Below are positions 54,144-63,872 of a stretch of DNA of 64,000 bases, piece by piece. Origin of the DNA: Prosthecodimorpha staleyi (GTDB lineage: Bacteria > Pseudomonadota > Alphaproteobacteria > Rhizobiales > Ancalomicrobiaceae); contig NZ_JAHHZF010000010.1 of assembly GCF_018729455.1 (NCBI RefSeq), forward strand, positions 1 to 64,000, given 5' to 3'. The first letter of the stretch is position 1, and each line of letters begins with the position of its first letter. A model generated the notes under the pieces. That model saw nothing but the letters and a program-made list of their open reading frames with translations, was not told the origin of the DNA and made no database searches. A program made the position numbers and the translations under genes.

Positions 54144-56420
54144 ATGAAAGCCCTGACCCATGGCCGCTTCCGCGGCCTCGACGGCCATGCCGCCCGGTTC
54201 GACCTCGCCGCCGGGCCGGACGCGCCGGTGCTCGCCAGCCTGCGCGTCGCCATCCTGGAGGCCGATATCGGCCGCGTCACGCTGGAGCGGCCCGAGGGCT
54301 ATCGGCTCGATCGCGGCTGGGCGATCGCGCCGAACCGTGTCGAGCCGCCCTTCGAGGGCCGGCCGCGTGCCTCCGAAGAGGGCTTTACGATCCCGCCAGC
54401 CACGGTGGCGGAGGCCGACGGGCGCGTCACCCTGACGGCCGGCGCTCTGCGCGCCGAGATCCGCCTCGCCCCCTTCGGCATCGCCTGGTACCGCGACGGC
54501 GAGACCGTGCCGTTCCTGCGCGACCGGCCGACCCAGGCCTACTACCTGTCGCGCCGCACCGGGGCGCTCGCGCATTCCATGGAGCGCCACGAGGGCGAGC
54601 GCCACTATGGGCTCGGCGACAAGGCCGGGCCGCTCGACCGGGCCGGGCGGCGCTTCGCCATCGATGCGGTCGACCCCTGCGGCTACGACGCCGAACTGTC
54701 CGATCCGCTCTACAAGATGCTGCCCTTCTTCATCGTCGACGGCGCGCGCGGCGCCCATGGCGTCTTCTACGACAACCTGGCGCTGGCCTCGGTCGATCTC
54801 GGCTGCACGCTCGACAACTATCACGACCTGTTCCGCGGCTACCGGGCCGAGGACGGCGATCTCGACTACTATGTCCTGGCCGGCCCGACCGTGCCGGACG
54901 TGTCGCGCCGCTTCTCCTGGCTGACCGGCGGCCAGGCCTTCCCGCCGCGCTGGACGCTCGGCTTCGCGATGACCACCATGACCATCGCCGACGCCCCCGA
55001 CGCCGACCGGCGCATCACCGCCTTCATCGAGGATTGCCGGCGCCACGGCATCCGCTGCGACAGCTTCCATTTCGGCTCGGGCTACACCTCGATCGGCCAC
55101 CGCCGCTACGTTTTCAACTGGAACCGGGACAAGTTCCCCGATCCGGCCGGCACGATGGCGCGGCTCAAGGCGGCCGGGATGGTGCCGGTCACCAATATCA
55201 AGCCCTGCCTGCTCGACGACCATCCTCGCCTCGACGAGGCGCGCGCCAAGGGCATCCTGGTCCGCGACGGCGAGACCGGCGCGCCGGCCGTCGCCCAGTT
55301 CTGGGACGGCCTCGGCTTCCACGTCGATTTCACCAATCCGGCCGGGCGCGCCTGGTGGGCCGACGGCATCCGTACCGCGCTGCTCGACTACGGCGTCACG
55401 GCGGTCTGGAGCGACAACAACGAATTCGAGATCTGGGACGAGGATGCCGAGGTCGAGGGCGACGGCCGGCCCTACCGGCAGGCGCTCGCCCGCCCGGCCC
55501 AGGCGCTGCTGATGCACAAGCTCGCCTACGAGACCCAGGCCGCGCATGCTCCCGACAAGCGCCCCTACACCATCACCCGCGCCGGCGGCGCCGGCATCGC
55601 GCGCTACGGCCAGACCTGGAGCGGCGACAACGAGACCGCCTGGAAGACGCTGCGCTTCAACCTGACCCAGGGCCTCAACATGAGCCTGTCCGGGTTGCAC
55701 AATATCGGCCACGACGTCGGCGGCTTCCACGGCCCCTCGCCCGGCCCGGAACTGTTCTGCCGCTTCGTCGAGTTCTGCGCGCTGTGGCCGCGCATGGTGA
55801 TGAATTCCTGGAAGTCGAGCGGCATCGTCAACACGCCCTGGATGCACCCGGAGGTGCTGCCGCAGGTCAAGGCCGCCATGGACCTGCGCCACGCGCTGGT
55901 GCCCTATCTCTACACCCAGATGTGGCGCGCGGCGGAGGCCGACATCCCGGTCGTGCGCCCGCTGCTCTGGGACTTCGCGGCCGACCCGGCCGCACGCGAC
56001 GTAGAGGACGCCTTCATGTTCGGGCCCGACGTGCTGGTCGCCCCCGTCCTGGAGGAAGGCGCCACGACCCGCCGCGTCACCCTGCCGGCCCATCCGGGCG
56101 GCTGGGTCGATTGGCATGACGGCACCCGCCACCCGGGCGGACGGACCGTCAAGGTCCCCGCGCCGCTCGGCCGCCTGCCGGTCTTCCTGCGCGCCGGCGC
56201 GATCGTGCCGATCGACGAGGCCGGCGCGCTGACCGCCCTCGTGGTCCCGGGCCACGATGGCGCCGCCACCGGCAGCCTCTATCTCGACGACGGCGACACC
56301 GCACGCTGGCGCGAGACCGGCCGGCTCATCACCCTGACGCTCGGCGCGGACGGGGCCGTCACCGCCGCCGGTGAGGGCGACCTCCCGGCACTCAGCACGC
56401 GCATCCTCGGCGGGGCCTGA
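54144..56420 (+). CDS. GH31 alpha-glucosidase-like glycoside hydrolase
   Basis: 758 residues. N-terminal beta-sandwich, then the GH31 barrel. The nucleophile is Asp 424 in 'AVWSDNNEFEIW', and the acid/base Asp 495 in 'YGQTWSGDNETAW'. 'HYGLGDKAGPLDR' and 'PLYKMLPFFI' are typical of family 31 alpha-glucosidases and xylosidases. No signal peptide, so it acts in the cytoplasm on sugars imported by the upstream ABC system. Substrate (glucoside or xyloside) not decided; last gene of the operon, facing a bidirectional hairpin. Confidence 0.92.
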   Translation: MKALTHGRFRGLDGHAARFDLAAGPDAPVLASLRVAILEADIGRVTLERPEGYRLDRGWAIAPNRVEPPFEGRPRASEEGFTIPPATVAEADGRVTLTAGALRAEIRLAPFGIAWYRDGETVPFLRDRPTQAYYLSRRTGALAHSMERHEGERHYGLGDKAGPLDRAGRRFAIDAVDPCGYDAELSDPLYKMLPFFIVDGARGAHGVFYDNLALASVDLGCTLDNYHDLFRGYRAEDGDLDYYVLAGPTVPDVSRRFSWLTGGQAFPPRWTLGFAMTTMTIADAPDADRRITAFIEDCRRHGIRCDSFHFGSGYTSIGHRRYVFNWNRDKFPDPAGTMARLKAAGMVPVTNIKPCLLDDHPRLDEARAKGILVRDGETGAPAVAQFWDGLGFHVDFTNPAGRAWWADGIRTALLDYGVTAVWSDNNEFEIWDEDAEVEGDGRPYRQALARPAQALLMHKLAYETQAAHAPDKRPYTITRAGGAGIARYGQTWSGDNETAWKTLRFNLTQGLNMSLSGLHNIGHDVGGFHGPSPGPELFCRFVEFCALWPRMVMNSWKSSGIVNTPWMHPEVLPQVKAAMDLRHALVPYLYTQMWRAAEADIPVVRPLLWDFAADPAARDVEDAFMFGPDVLVAPVLEEGATTRRVTLPAHPGGWVDWHDGTRHPGGRTVKVPAPLGRLPVFLRAGAIVPIDEAGALTALVVPGHDGAATGSLYLDDGDTARWRETGRLITLTLGADGAVTAAGEGDLPALSTRILGGA

Positions 56421-56438
56421 AAAGGGCCCCAAAACGGC

Positions 56439-56473
56439 ACCGGCCGGCCGCCCCCCGGGATCGGCCGGCCGGT
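56439..56473. terminator. Bidirectional stem-loop between convergent operons
   Basis: 12-bp perfect stem ACCGGCCGGCCG / CGGCCGGCCGGT with an 11-base loop. It stands between the stops of the GH31 gene and the ssuA gene, in a gap of 126 bases, so it could end both transcripts; no T-run is seen. Confidence 0.65.
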
Positions 56474-56546
56474 CCGAGACGTGAAACCGATCGCGCCGGG
56501 TGGGTCGGCGGGCCGGTCTCAACGCGCCGGTTTCAGCCCGTCTGTC

Positions 56547-57506
56547 TCAACCTGTCGGCTTGCGCACGACCTCGGCGATGCTGACCGGCTTGGCCAGCAG
56601 GCCGAGCTTGAAGAAGGCATCGGCGATCTTCTGCTGTTCGGCGACCACGGCCGGCGACAGCGAGCGGATCCCATAGGCCTGGCGCTCGACCGCGACCCGG
56701 ATGACGCTCGCCGGAATGCCCGTCGCCGGGCCCAACTGGTCGGCGGCCGCCTGCGGATTGGCGGCGATCCAGCTGTCGATATCGGCGAGCGCCGCGATGG
56801 TCGCGTCGACGATCGGGCCGTGGCCCTCCGAGAACTTGCGGGCGGCCAGATAGAACTGGTGGTTCGGCACCAGGCCCTCGCCGTTGACCAGGGTGCGGGC
56901 GCCGGTCGCGACCTCGGCGGCGGCCTGGAACGGATCCCAGATCGCCCAGGCATCGACCTTGCCGCCGTCGAAGGCGGCACGCGCATCCGCCGGCGCCAGG
57001 AAGATCTTCTCGACGGCGTCGTAGGGCACCTCGGCCTGTTCGAGCGCCTTGACCAGCAGATAGTGGACGTTCGAGCCCTTGTTGAGCGCGACCTTCTTGC
57101 CCTTCAGCTCCGCTACCGTCTTCAGCGGGCTCGTCTTCGGCACCAGGATCGCCTCGCCGCGCGGGGCCGGCGGTTCGTGGGCGACATACTGCAAATCGGC
57201 GCCCGCGGCCTGCGCGAAGATCGGCGGCGCCTCGCCGGTCGAGCCGAAATCGATCGCGCCGACATTCAGCGCCTCGAGCAGCTGCGGGCCGGCCGGGAAT
57301 TCCGACCAGGCGACCCGGTAGCCGAGCGGCTTCAGCCGCTCCTCTAGCGATCCCTTGGCCTTGAGCAGGATCAGTGTGCCGTATTTCTGGAACCCGATCC
57401 GGATCACCTTGTCGTCGGCGGCGCGCGCCGCGCCGCCCAGCCCGAGACCGAGGGCCGCCGTTCCGGCGGCGCCCGCGGCGAGCAATCTCCTGCGTGACAT
57501 CGTCAT
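56547..57506 (-). CDS. ssuA: Aliphatic sulfonate-binding protein SsuA (copy 1)
   Basis: 319 residues. Twin-arginine-like signal 'SRRRLLAAGAAGTAALGLGLGGAARAAD'. Periplasmic-binding fold: '[68 protein letters not shown]', '[15 protein letters not shown]'. Last gene of the ssu operon. A second SsuA lies at 60674; the two are homologous along their length. Binds alkanesulfonates for the SsuBC importer. Confidence 0.93.
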   Translation of the reverse strand: MTMSRRRLLAAGAAGTAALGLGLGGAARAADDKVIRIGFQKYGTLILLKAKGSLEERLKPLGYRVAWSEFPAGPQLLEALNVGAIDFGSTGEAPPIFAQAAGADLQYVAHEPPAPRGEAILVPKTSPLKTVAELKGKKVALNKGSNVHYLLVKALEQAEVPYDAVEKIFLAPADARAAFDGGKVDAWAIWDPFQAAAEVATGARTLVNGEGLVPNHQFYLAARKFSEGHGPIVDATIAALADIDSWIAANPQAAADQLGPATGIPASVIRVAVERQAYGIRSLSPAVVAEQQKIADAFFKLGLLAKPVSIAEVVRKPTG

Positions 57507-57643
57507 GTTCGTTCACTCCCTGGGCGCTCGCAGCTACGCCGTGGCGGCGGGCCGGACCGATGGTGGTTGAGGGGAAACTTGAATGACGGGAACCGGACGG
57601 CCGGCAGTTGCGACCGTTCGGGGCGGCCCCGCAGGGCGGCCCG

Positions 57644-58516
57644 TCAGTAGACGACCTCGGCGACGCCGAAGATCGCATCCAGCAGCTTGCCTTCGAGCGC
57701 CGCCAGGACGGCCGATCCGCGTTCGCGCGGGCGCGGCAGGTCGATGGCCAGATCGAGCACGATGCGGCCCTCGTCGATGACCACGACCCGGTCGCCGAGC
57801 GCGACCGCCTCGGCCACGTCATGGGTGACCAGCACGGCCGTGAAGCCCTGCGCGTGCCAGACGCGCTCGATCAGCGACTGCATGGTGATCCGGGTCAATG
57901 CATCGAGCGCGCCGAGCGGTTCGTCGAGCACCAGGAGATCCGGGTGGCTGACCAGGGCGCGGGCCAGCGCCACGCGCTGCCGCTGGCCACCGGACAGGAC
58001 CGAGGGCCACTCGTCGGCGCGGCCCTGCAGGTGGACATCGGCCAGCACGGTCTCGGCCGCCTTTCGGGCCGCATCCGACGACAGCGAGGTCGACAGGCCG
58101 ACCGCGACATTGTCGATCACGCTCGCCCAGGGCAGCAGTCGGGGTTCCTGGAACACGATACGGGCATTGGCCTTGCCGCCGTCGCGCCCGGGGCCGATGG
58201 CGATCGTGCCGTCGGTCGGCTGGTCGAGCCCGACCAGGAGCCGCAGCAGGGTGCTCTTGCCGCAGCCGCTCTTGCCAACCACGACCAGGAACTCGCCCGG
58301 CCGGACCTGCAGGTCGACGCCGCCGAGCACGCGCTTGTCGCCGAAACTCTTGCCGACCCCGGTCAGGTCGAGGGCGACGCCGCTGCCGCGCGGAGCCGCG
58401 GACGGCGCCTCCTCCGGCGGCAGCACCGGTGCGGTGGCCTTGGTTTCCGGCAGCCAGCCGATTTCGAGGGGCACGGACTGGGTCTCCGCGAGAACCTGGC
58501 GCAAGGGTCGGGTCAT
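57644..58516 (-). CDS. ssuB: Aliphatic sulfonate ABC transporter ATPase SsuB
   Basis: 290 residues with an N-terminal extension of about 45. Walker A '[19 protein letters not shown]', '[21 protein letters not shown]', signature '[15 protein letters not shown]', Walker B '[16 protein letters not shown]', '[19 protein letters not shown]'. Typical SsuB/TauB. Thirteen bases after ssuC in the operon. Confidence 0.94.
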   Translation of the reverse strand: MTRPLRQVLAETQSVPLEIGWLPETKATAPVLPPEEAPSAAPRGSGVALDLTGVGKSFGDKRVLGGVDLQVRPGEFLVVVGKSGCGKSTLLRLLVGLDQPTDGTIAIGPGRDGGKANARIVFQEPRLLPWASVIDNVAVGLSTSLSSDAARKAAETVLADVHLQGRADEWPSVLSGGQRQRVALARALVSHPDLLVLDEPLGALDALTRITMQSLIERVWHAQGFTAVLVTHDVAEAVALGDRVVVIDEGRIVLDLAIDLPRPRERGSAVLAALEGKLLDAIFGVAEVVY

Positions 58517-58529
58517 GGCTCGAATCCTT

Positions 58530-59300
58530 TCAATGGTTCTGGAAGGCCGGGTGCCAGGCCAGGCTGCGGCGTTCGAGCGCGCGGGCGAGCACGTCGGCGA
58601 GCTTGCCGAGCAGCGCGTAGATCAGGATCGACAGGACGACGACATCGACGAGCATGAACTCGCGCGCCTGCATCGCCATGTAGCCGAGCCCGGAGGAGGC
58701 CGAGATGGTCTCGGCGACGATCAGCGTCAGCCACATGATGCCGAGGGCGTAGCGCAGGCCGACGAAGATCGACGGCAGCGCACCCGGCAGGATCACCTTC
58801 CGGAACAGCGTCCAGGGCCCCATGCCGTAGATGCGCCCCATCTCGACCAGCTGGCCGTCGACGCTGCGCACGCCGTGCACGGTGTTGACGTAGACCGGAA
58901 AGAAGACACCGAGCGCGACCAGGAACAGCTTGGCCTCCTCGCCGATGCCGAACCACAGGATGACCAGCGGGATCAGCGCCAGATGCGGCACGTTGCGGAT
59001 CATCTGCACGGTCGTGTCGGTGATCCGGTCGGCCGCGCGCGACAGTCCGTTGAGGAGCCCGAGCCCGAAGCCGATGCCGCCGCCGATCAGGAGGCCGGCC
59101 AGCGCCCGCGCCGTGCTCGACTTGGCATTGGCGAGGAGTTCGCCCGAGAGGGCGAGCCGCCAGCCCGCCGCGACCACGTCGGTCGGGGCCGGCAGGACGC
59201 GATCGGAGATCAGGCCTGCCGCCGACCCGGCCTGCCAGACGGCGATCACCGCGGCCGGCAGCGCATAGGGGGTCAGGCTGGAAAGTCGAAGTCTGGCCAT
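58530..59300 (-). CDS. ssuC: Aliphatic sulfonate ABC transporter permease SsuC
   Basis: 256 residues, six hydrophobic helices. '[94 protein letters not shown]' is the SsuC/TauC signature with the EAA-type loop. Inner-membrane partner of SsuA and SsuB. Confidence 0.95.
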   Translation of the reverse strand: MARLRLSSLTPYALPAAVIAVWQAGSAAGLISDRVLPAPTDVVAAGWRLALSGELLANAKSSTARALAGLLIGGGIGFGLGLLNGLSRAADRITDTTVQMIRNVPHLALIPLVILWFGIGEEAKLFLVALGVFFPVYVNTVHGVRSVDGQLVEMGRIYGMGPWTLFRKVILPGALPSIFVGLRYALGIMWLTLIVAETISASSGLGYMAMQAREFMLVDVVVLSILIYALLGKLADVLARALERRSLAWHPAFQNH

Positions 59301-59468
59301 CGATGCCTCCTGGTGGTGGACAAGGCCGGGCTGACCGGGACAGCCGGCTGGAGCTCCAAGGCGGGCTGGACTGGCAAGGCCGGCGCCTGTGGCCGGGCGC
59401 CGGGATGCGGCGGGCGGGGGGGCGGGCGGGGCGGCGCGCGGGGAGGCGGCGGCCGGCGAGACGGGCGG

Positions 59469-60626
59469 TCAGACCGCGGCGGCGAGGCCGGTGATCCGCT
59501 TCGGGCGCGCGCCGGTGCCGAAATCCCCGACGATCACCTCGGCCTTCTTCGGCGCCAGGCCGAGTTCCGGGAACAGCAGTTCGGCGACCCGGTAGGCCTC
59601 TTCCAGATGCGGATAGCCCGAGCCGATCACCGTATCGATGCCGAGATCCTGGTATTCCTTCAGCCGCTTGGCGACGGTGGCCGGGCTGCCGACCAGCGCC
59701 GTCCCGGCGCCGCCGCGAACGAGGCCGACGCCGGCCCAGAGGTTGGGCGCGACATAGAGATTGTCGCGCCGGCCGCCATGCAGCGCCGACATGCGCCGCT
59801 GCCCGACGGAGTCCGATTCGGTGGCGAACTTGGCCTGCTGGGCCGCGATGGTCTCGTCGTCGAGCTTCGAGATCAGCCGGTCGGCGGCCGCGAAGGCCTC
59901 CTCGTCGGTCTCGCGCACGATGAAGTGCAGGCGGATGCCGAAGGTCACCGCGCGGCCCTTGGCGGCAGCCGCCTTGCGCACGCGGGCGATCTTCTCGGCG
60001 ACATCGGCCGGCGGCTCGCCCCAGGTCAGATATTTCTCGACGCGGCCGGCCGAGAATTCGATCGCCGCATCCGAGGAGCCGCCGAAATAGAGCGGCGGGC
60101 GCGGCTTCTGCACGAAGGGGAAATGCAGCTTCGCCCCCTCCGCCCGGATGTGCTCGCCGTGGAGCGTCGCCGTCTCGCCCCGCGCCAGCGCCTCGAAGAT
60201 GTCGAAGAACTCGCCGGCATGATCGTAGCGCTTGTCGTGCTCCAGGAAGATGCCGTCGCCGGCCAGTTCGCGCGGCGCGCCGCCGACCACGATGTTGATC
60301 AGCAGGCGACCGTTCGAGATGCGGTCGAGCGCGGCGGCGATGCGGGCATAGAAGGCCGGCGAGGCCGTGCCGGGCCGGATCGCGACCAGGAACTTGAGCT
60401 TCTCGGTCGCCGTCGCCAGCGCGGTCGCGGTGATCCAACTGTCTTCGCAATTGGCCCCGGTCGGGATCAGCACGCCGCCGAAGCCGAGCCGGTCCACCGC
60501 CGCCGCGATCTCGCGCAGGTAGCGCGGATCGGGCGCGCGGTGGCCGTCGTCGGTGCCGAGATAGGGGCCGTCGCCGGAGGTCGGGATGAACCAGAAGAAG
60601 TCGAGAGGCTTGCCGGGGTTCGACAT
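59469..60626 (-). CDS. ssuD: FMNH2-dependent alkanesulfonate monooxygenase SsuD
   Basis: 385 residues, luciferase-like TIM barrel. '[17 protein letters not shown]', '[38 protein letters not shown]', '[30 protein letters not shown]' match SsuD. It splits alkanesulfonates to aldehyde and sulfite using reduced flavin from SsuE. Located between the second ssuA and ssuC. The gap to ssuC (about 170 bases, G-rich) holds no gene. Confidence 0.96.
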   Translation of the reverse strand: MSNPGKPLDFFWFIPTSGDGPYLGTDDGHRAPDPRYLREIAAAVDRLGFGGVLIPTGANCEDSWITATALATATEKLKFLVAIRPGTASPAFYARIAAALDRISNGRLLINIVVGGAPRELAGDGIFLEHDKRYDHAGEFFDIFEALARGETATLHGEHIRAEGAKLHFPFVQKPRPPLYFGGSSDAAIEFSAGRVEKYLTWGEPPADVAEKIARVRKAAAAKGRAVTFGIRLHFIVRETDEEAFAAADRLISKLDDETIAAQQAKFATESDSVGQRRMSALHGGRRDNLYVAPNLWAGVGLVRGGAGTALVGSPATVAKRLKEYQDLGIDTVIGSGYPHLEEAYRVAELLFPELGLAPKKAEVIVGDFGTGARPKRITGLAAAV

Positions 60627-60673
60627 GGCATCAATCCTTGGGGAGGGGTCCTTGATCTCAACAGGCGGAGGCG

Positions 60674-61633
60674 TCAGGTGGTCGGCGCGGTCCAGACGGC
60701 GTCGCGCACGACGATCGGCTTCGGGATCAGACCGAGCTTGTGGAATTCGTCGGCGATCGCCTGTTGGCTGAGGACGACCTCGTCGCTGACCGGCCTGACC
60801 GCGTAGCGCGTGCGGGCGACCGCCCGGGTCTGATCCTCCAGCGACACGCCGGTGACCTCCGCGAGCGCGGCGGCGACCTCGCCGGTATGGGCGCTCGCCC
60901 AGTCCGAGACGCGGACCAGTTCGTCGATGACCTCGCCGAGAATGGCCGGGTTGGCCTTCGCGAAGGTGCCGTTGACCAGATAGAAGGAGTTGGTCTCGAC
61001 GATCCCCTCGGCGGTCGTCAGCACGCGCGCATCCTGGGTCCGCTCGGCGATGGCGTAGAAGGGATCCCAGATCGCCCAGGCGTCGACCGCGCCGCTCGCG
61101 AAGGCGGCACCGGCATCGGCGGGGCTCAGATGGACCGGCTTGATGTCGCCCCAGGCGAGCCCGGCCTTGCGCACCGCGTTGACGGTGAAGTTGTGCGCGC
61201 TGGAGCCCTTGGTGAAGGCGATCGACCGGCCCTTCAGATCGGCGAGGCTGCGGATCGGGCTGTCGCGCCGGACCAGGATCGCCGAGCCGGAGCCCGGCGC
61301 CGGCAGCGTCGCGGCATAGAGGATGTTGGCGCGGGCCGCCTGGGCGAAGATCGGCGGGGTGTCGCCGGTGGTGCCGAAATCGATCGCCCCGAGCCCCAGT
61401 GCCTCCAGGAGCGGCGGGCCGGACGGAAACTCAACATAGGAGACCTTGATGCCGCGCGCGGCGAGCCGGCGCTCCAGCGCGCCCTGCCGGCGGGCGATGA
61501 CCAGCGCGCCGCTCTTCTGGTAGCCGATGCGGAACTCCCGGGCCTGATCGGGCGTGGCGGCGCGGGCCTCGCCGAATGCCGCGGCCAGAGCGGCACCGGC
61601 GGCAAGCGAGAGGGTCTGTCGTCGGGTCAGCAT
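60674..61633 (-). CDS. ssuA: Aliphatic sulfonate-binding protein SsuA (copy 2)
   Basis: 319 residues, same length as the copy at 56547 and similar throughout: '[68 protein letters not shown]', '[18 protein letters not shown]'. Signal '[25 protein letters not shown]'. Presumably widens or tunes the range of sulfonates taken up by one SsuBC pair. Confidence 0.93.
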   Translation of the reverse strand: MLTRRQTLSLAAGAALAAAFGEARAATPDQAREFRIGYQKSGALVIARRQGALERRLAARGIKVSYVEFPSGPPLLEALGLGAIDFGTTGDTPPIFAQAARANILYAATLPAPGSGSAILVRRDSPIRSLADLKGRSIAFTKGSSAHNFTVNAVRKAGLAWGDIKPVHLSPADAGAAFASGAVDAWAIWDPFYAIAERTQDARVLTTAEGIVETNSFYLVNGTFAKANPAILGEVIDELVRVSDWASAHTGEVAAALAEVTGVSLEDQTRAVARTRYAVRPVSDEVVLSQQAIADEFHKLGLIPKPIVVRDAVWTAPTT

Positions 61634-61689
61634 GGTCGGAACCTCCGAGGTCGGGCAGAGCGGGCCGGGGGCGGACGATACGGGCGGCG

Positions 61690-62250
61690 TCAGGCGATGC
61701 GGGCGAGCGGCTGGCGGCGCGCCGCGACCAGGGCGGCGGCCTCGTCGGCGGCCATGCCGATGCGGGCGAGCAGCTGCGGCTGGCTCGGGCGGTAGTCGAG
61801 GAATTCCTTCTCGGCGGCATAGACGGCCGTCGGCGCGACGGCGGCGCCGAAGAAGGCGAAGAGCGGCCGGATCGCATGTTCGACCACCAGGGCGTGGCGC
61901 TCGCCGCCGCCGGTGGCGGCAATGACCAGCGGCTTGCCGGCCAGGGCGCCCGGATCGATCAGGTCGAAGAGATGCTTGAAGAGGCCCGAATAGGCCCCCT
62001 TGTAGACCGGCGACGCCACCACCAGCGCATCGGCGCCCGCGATCGCATCGAGGAGCCCGGCGAGCCGCGGCGGCGCCTTGCGGGCATCGAGCGTCGCCCC
62101 GAGCTCGGGGCCCAGATCGACCAGATCGAACACCGTGCTCTCGACGCTGGTGCGCAGGGCGATCTCCTCGACAATCGTCGTGGTCAGCCCGAGCGTGCGC
62201 GACGGGCGCTGCGTGTTGCCGGACAGGCCGACGAGATGGGATCGCGACAT
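61690..62250 (-). CDS. ssuE: NAD(P)H-dependent FMN reductase SsuE
   Basis: 186 residues, flavodoxin-like. 'LVGLSGNTQRPSRTLGLTTTIVEEI' is the phosphate-binding loop, and 'GADALVVASPVYKGAYSGLFKHLFDLIDPGALAGKPLVIAATGGGERHALVVEHAIRPLFAFFGA' the family signature. Supplies FMNH2 to SsuD. First gene of the ssu operon (E-A-D-C-B-A), whose promoter lies in the AT-rich gap 62251-62483. Confidence 0.94.
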   Translation of the reverse strand: MSRSHLVGLSGNTQRPSRTLGLTTTIVEEIALRTSVESTVFDLVDLGPELGATLDARKAPPRLAGLLDAIAGADALVVASPVYKGAYSGLFKHLFDLIDPGALAGKPLVIAATGGGERHALVVEHAIRPLFAFFGAAVAPTAVYAAEKEFLDYRPSQPQLLARIGMAADEAAALVAARRQPLARIA

Positions 62251-62297
62251 TTCACTTCCTCGCTGGCATCGGGGTCCGCCGCGGACCGTTCCTCAGA

Positions 62298-62343
62298 GCA
62301 TGGAATAGATCATCAATTCAGTACACAATTAAATTTTCCATGC
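62298..62343. promoter_or_regulatory. Inverted repeat in the ssuE / flavoprotein divergent promoter
   Basis: GCATGGAA (62298-62305) and TTCCATGC (62336-62343) flank an AT-rich 30-base core, in the gap between ssuE and the flavoprotein gene. It could bind a sulfur regulator (CysB/Cbl-type) acting on both directions. Confidence 0.4.
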
Positions 62344-62483
62344 GGACGGGCAGACTGAAAAAAACAGCCACTTTCAGGAGCATTCGAGCAATCAGAATGC
62401 GTCGGCAGCGGATGAATCCCTCAATCCCGCTGGACCAGCCGCCAAAATCCGATAAACTAGATCGGAATATATGGGAGATGCCG

Positions 62484-63857
62484 ATGTCGATCGAACGAAC
62501 CCGGATCGTGGTTGTCGGATGCGGAGCCAGCGGCGTGATCGCGGCGGCCAATCTGGCCCGTGCCCTCGGGCAGGACGGCGACGTGCTGGTGGTCGAGCGC
62601 GGCGGCGCCCCCGGCCTCGGCCTCGCCTATGCGACGCGCGATCCGAATCACCTGCTCAACGTGCGCGCCGCCAACATGAGCGCCTTCCCGAACGACCCCG
62701 ACCACTTCTTCCGCTGGCTGCAGAAGCGCGGGCAGGATTTTGGGGCCGGCTGCGTCACCCCGTTCTGCTTCGTCGAGCGGCGCGTCTACGGCGCTTATCT
62801 GGGTGATCTGTTCGAAGGCGCGACGATGGACGGCGTCGAACTGATCGACGCCGGTGCGGTGCGGATCGAGCCCTGGCGCGACGGCGTCGAGGTGCAGCTC
62901 GACGACGGCACCAGCATCGCCGCCGACGCCGTCGTGCTGGCGACCGGCCACGACCCGAAACCGCCGCGCCAGGACGGCGTCGCCGATGCCTGGGCGCCCG
63001 GCGCGCTCGACGGCATCGGCCGCGACGACGAGGTGATCGTCATCGGCACCGGCCTGACCATGATCGACACCGTGCTGTCGCTCGATTCGCGCGGCCATCG
63101 TGGCCCGATCCGGGCGATCTCCCGGCGCGGTCTCCTGTCGGCCGTGCATGCCGCGGTCGAGCCGCGCCCGATCCCGGCCTCGGCAATCCCGTTCGGCGCC
63201 CCGCTGTCGCAACTCCTCCGCCTTCTGCGCCGCCATGCTGCCGAGGCCACCGCGAGCGGCGCCGACTGGCGCTCCACCGTCGACGCGCTGCGCCCACATA
63301 CGCGCCGGCTCTGGCAGGCGATGTCGACCGACCAACGCCGCCGCTTCCTGCGCCATGCCCGGGCGTGGTGGGACGTGCACCGGCACCGGATGGCGCCGGC
63401 GATCGCCCGCCGCATCGAGGCCCTGCGCGAGACCGGCCGGCTCGAGATCGTCACCGGCCGGGTGCTCGGCGCCAGCCCCGGGCCGGACGGTACTGAGCTC
63501 TGCGTGCGGCTGCGCGGCGCGCAAGCCGAGACCCGGCTCGTCGCCCGGCGCGTCATCGACGCCACCGGCCTGCCCTGCGGCCCGTTCTCGTCACCGAACC
63601 CGGTCATCGCCCATCTAATCGAGGACGGCCATGCCCGCCCGGACCCGCTCGGCTTCGGCCTCGATCTCGCCGACGATGCGGCCCTGATCGCGCATGGCGG
63701 GCAGGTCTCCGACCGCATCTTCGCCGTCGGCCCGCTCGGCCGCGCCGCCTTCTGGGAGATCATCGCGATCCCGGACATCCGCCAGCAATGCGCGGACCTG
63801 GCCGAGGATCTGGCCGGCCGGCTCGCCGGACGCCGCAAGCGCCGGGTCGCGCGGTAG
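62484..63857 (+). CDS. FAD/NAD(P)-binding protein (Ydh-type lone oxidoreductase)
   Basis: 457 residues. 'TRIVVVGCGASGVIAAANLARAL' is the FAD-binding motif, followed by 'GLGLAYATRDPNHLLNVRAANMSAFPNDPDHFFRWLQ', a signature of the FAD-NAD(P)-binding family found with flavin- or sulfur-metabolism clusters. GGGAG at 62473-62477 sets the ATG at 62484. 'DEVIVIGTGLTMIDTVLSL' is a second nucleotide motif. It is divergent from ssuE; perhaps it works on organosulfur compounds, but this is a guess from position. Confidence 0.82.
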   Translation: MSIERTRIVVVGCGASGVIAAANLARALGQDGDVLVVERGGAPGLGLAYATRDPNHLLNVRAANMSAFPNDPDHFFRWLQKRGQDFGAGCVTPFCFVERRVYGAYLGDLFEGATMDGVELIDAGAVRIEPWRDGVEVQLDDGTSIAADAVVLATGHDPKPPRQDGVADAWAPGALDGIGRDDEVIVIGTGLTMIDTVLSLDSRGHRGPIRAISRRGLLSAVHAAVEPRPIPASAIPFGAPLSQLLRLLRRHAAEATASGADWRSTVDALRPHTRRLWQAMSTDQRRRFLRHARAWWDVHRHRMAPAIARRIEALRETGRLEIVTGRVLGASPGPDGTELCVRLRGAQAETRLVARRVIDATGLPCGPFSSPNPVIAHLIEDGHARPDPLGFGLDLADDAALIAHGGQVSDRIFAVGPLGRAAFWEIIAIPDIRQQCADLAEDLAGRLAGRRKRRVAR

Positions 63858-63872
63858 GCCTCACGCGCGGGA

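Noticed and set aside
54144-56420. Sulfoquinovosidase role for the GH31 enzyme, as the ssu operon is next to it
   Set aside because: The nucleophile motif is WSDNNE, as in alpha-glucosidases, not the ADFGE type of YihQ, and the two operons are convergent with a hairpin between.
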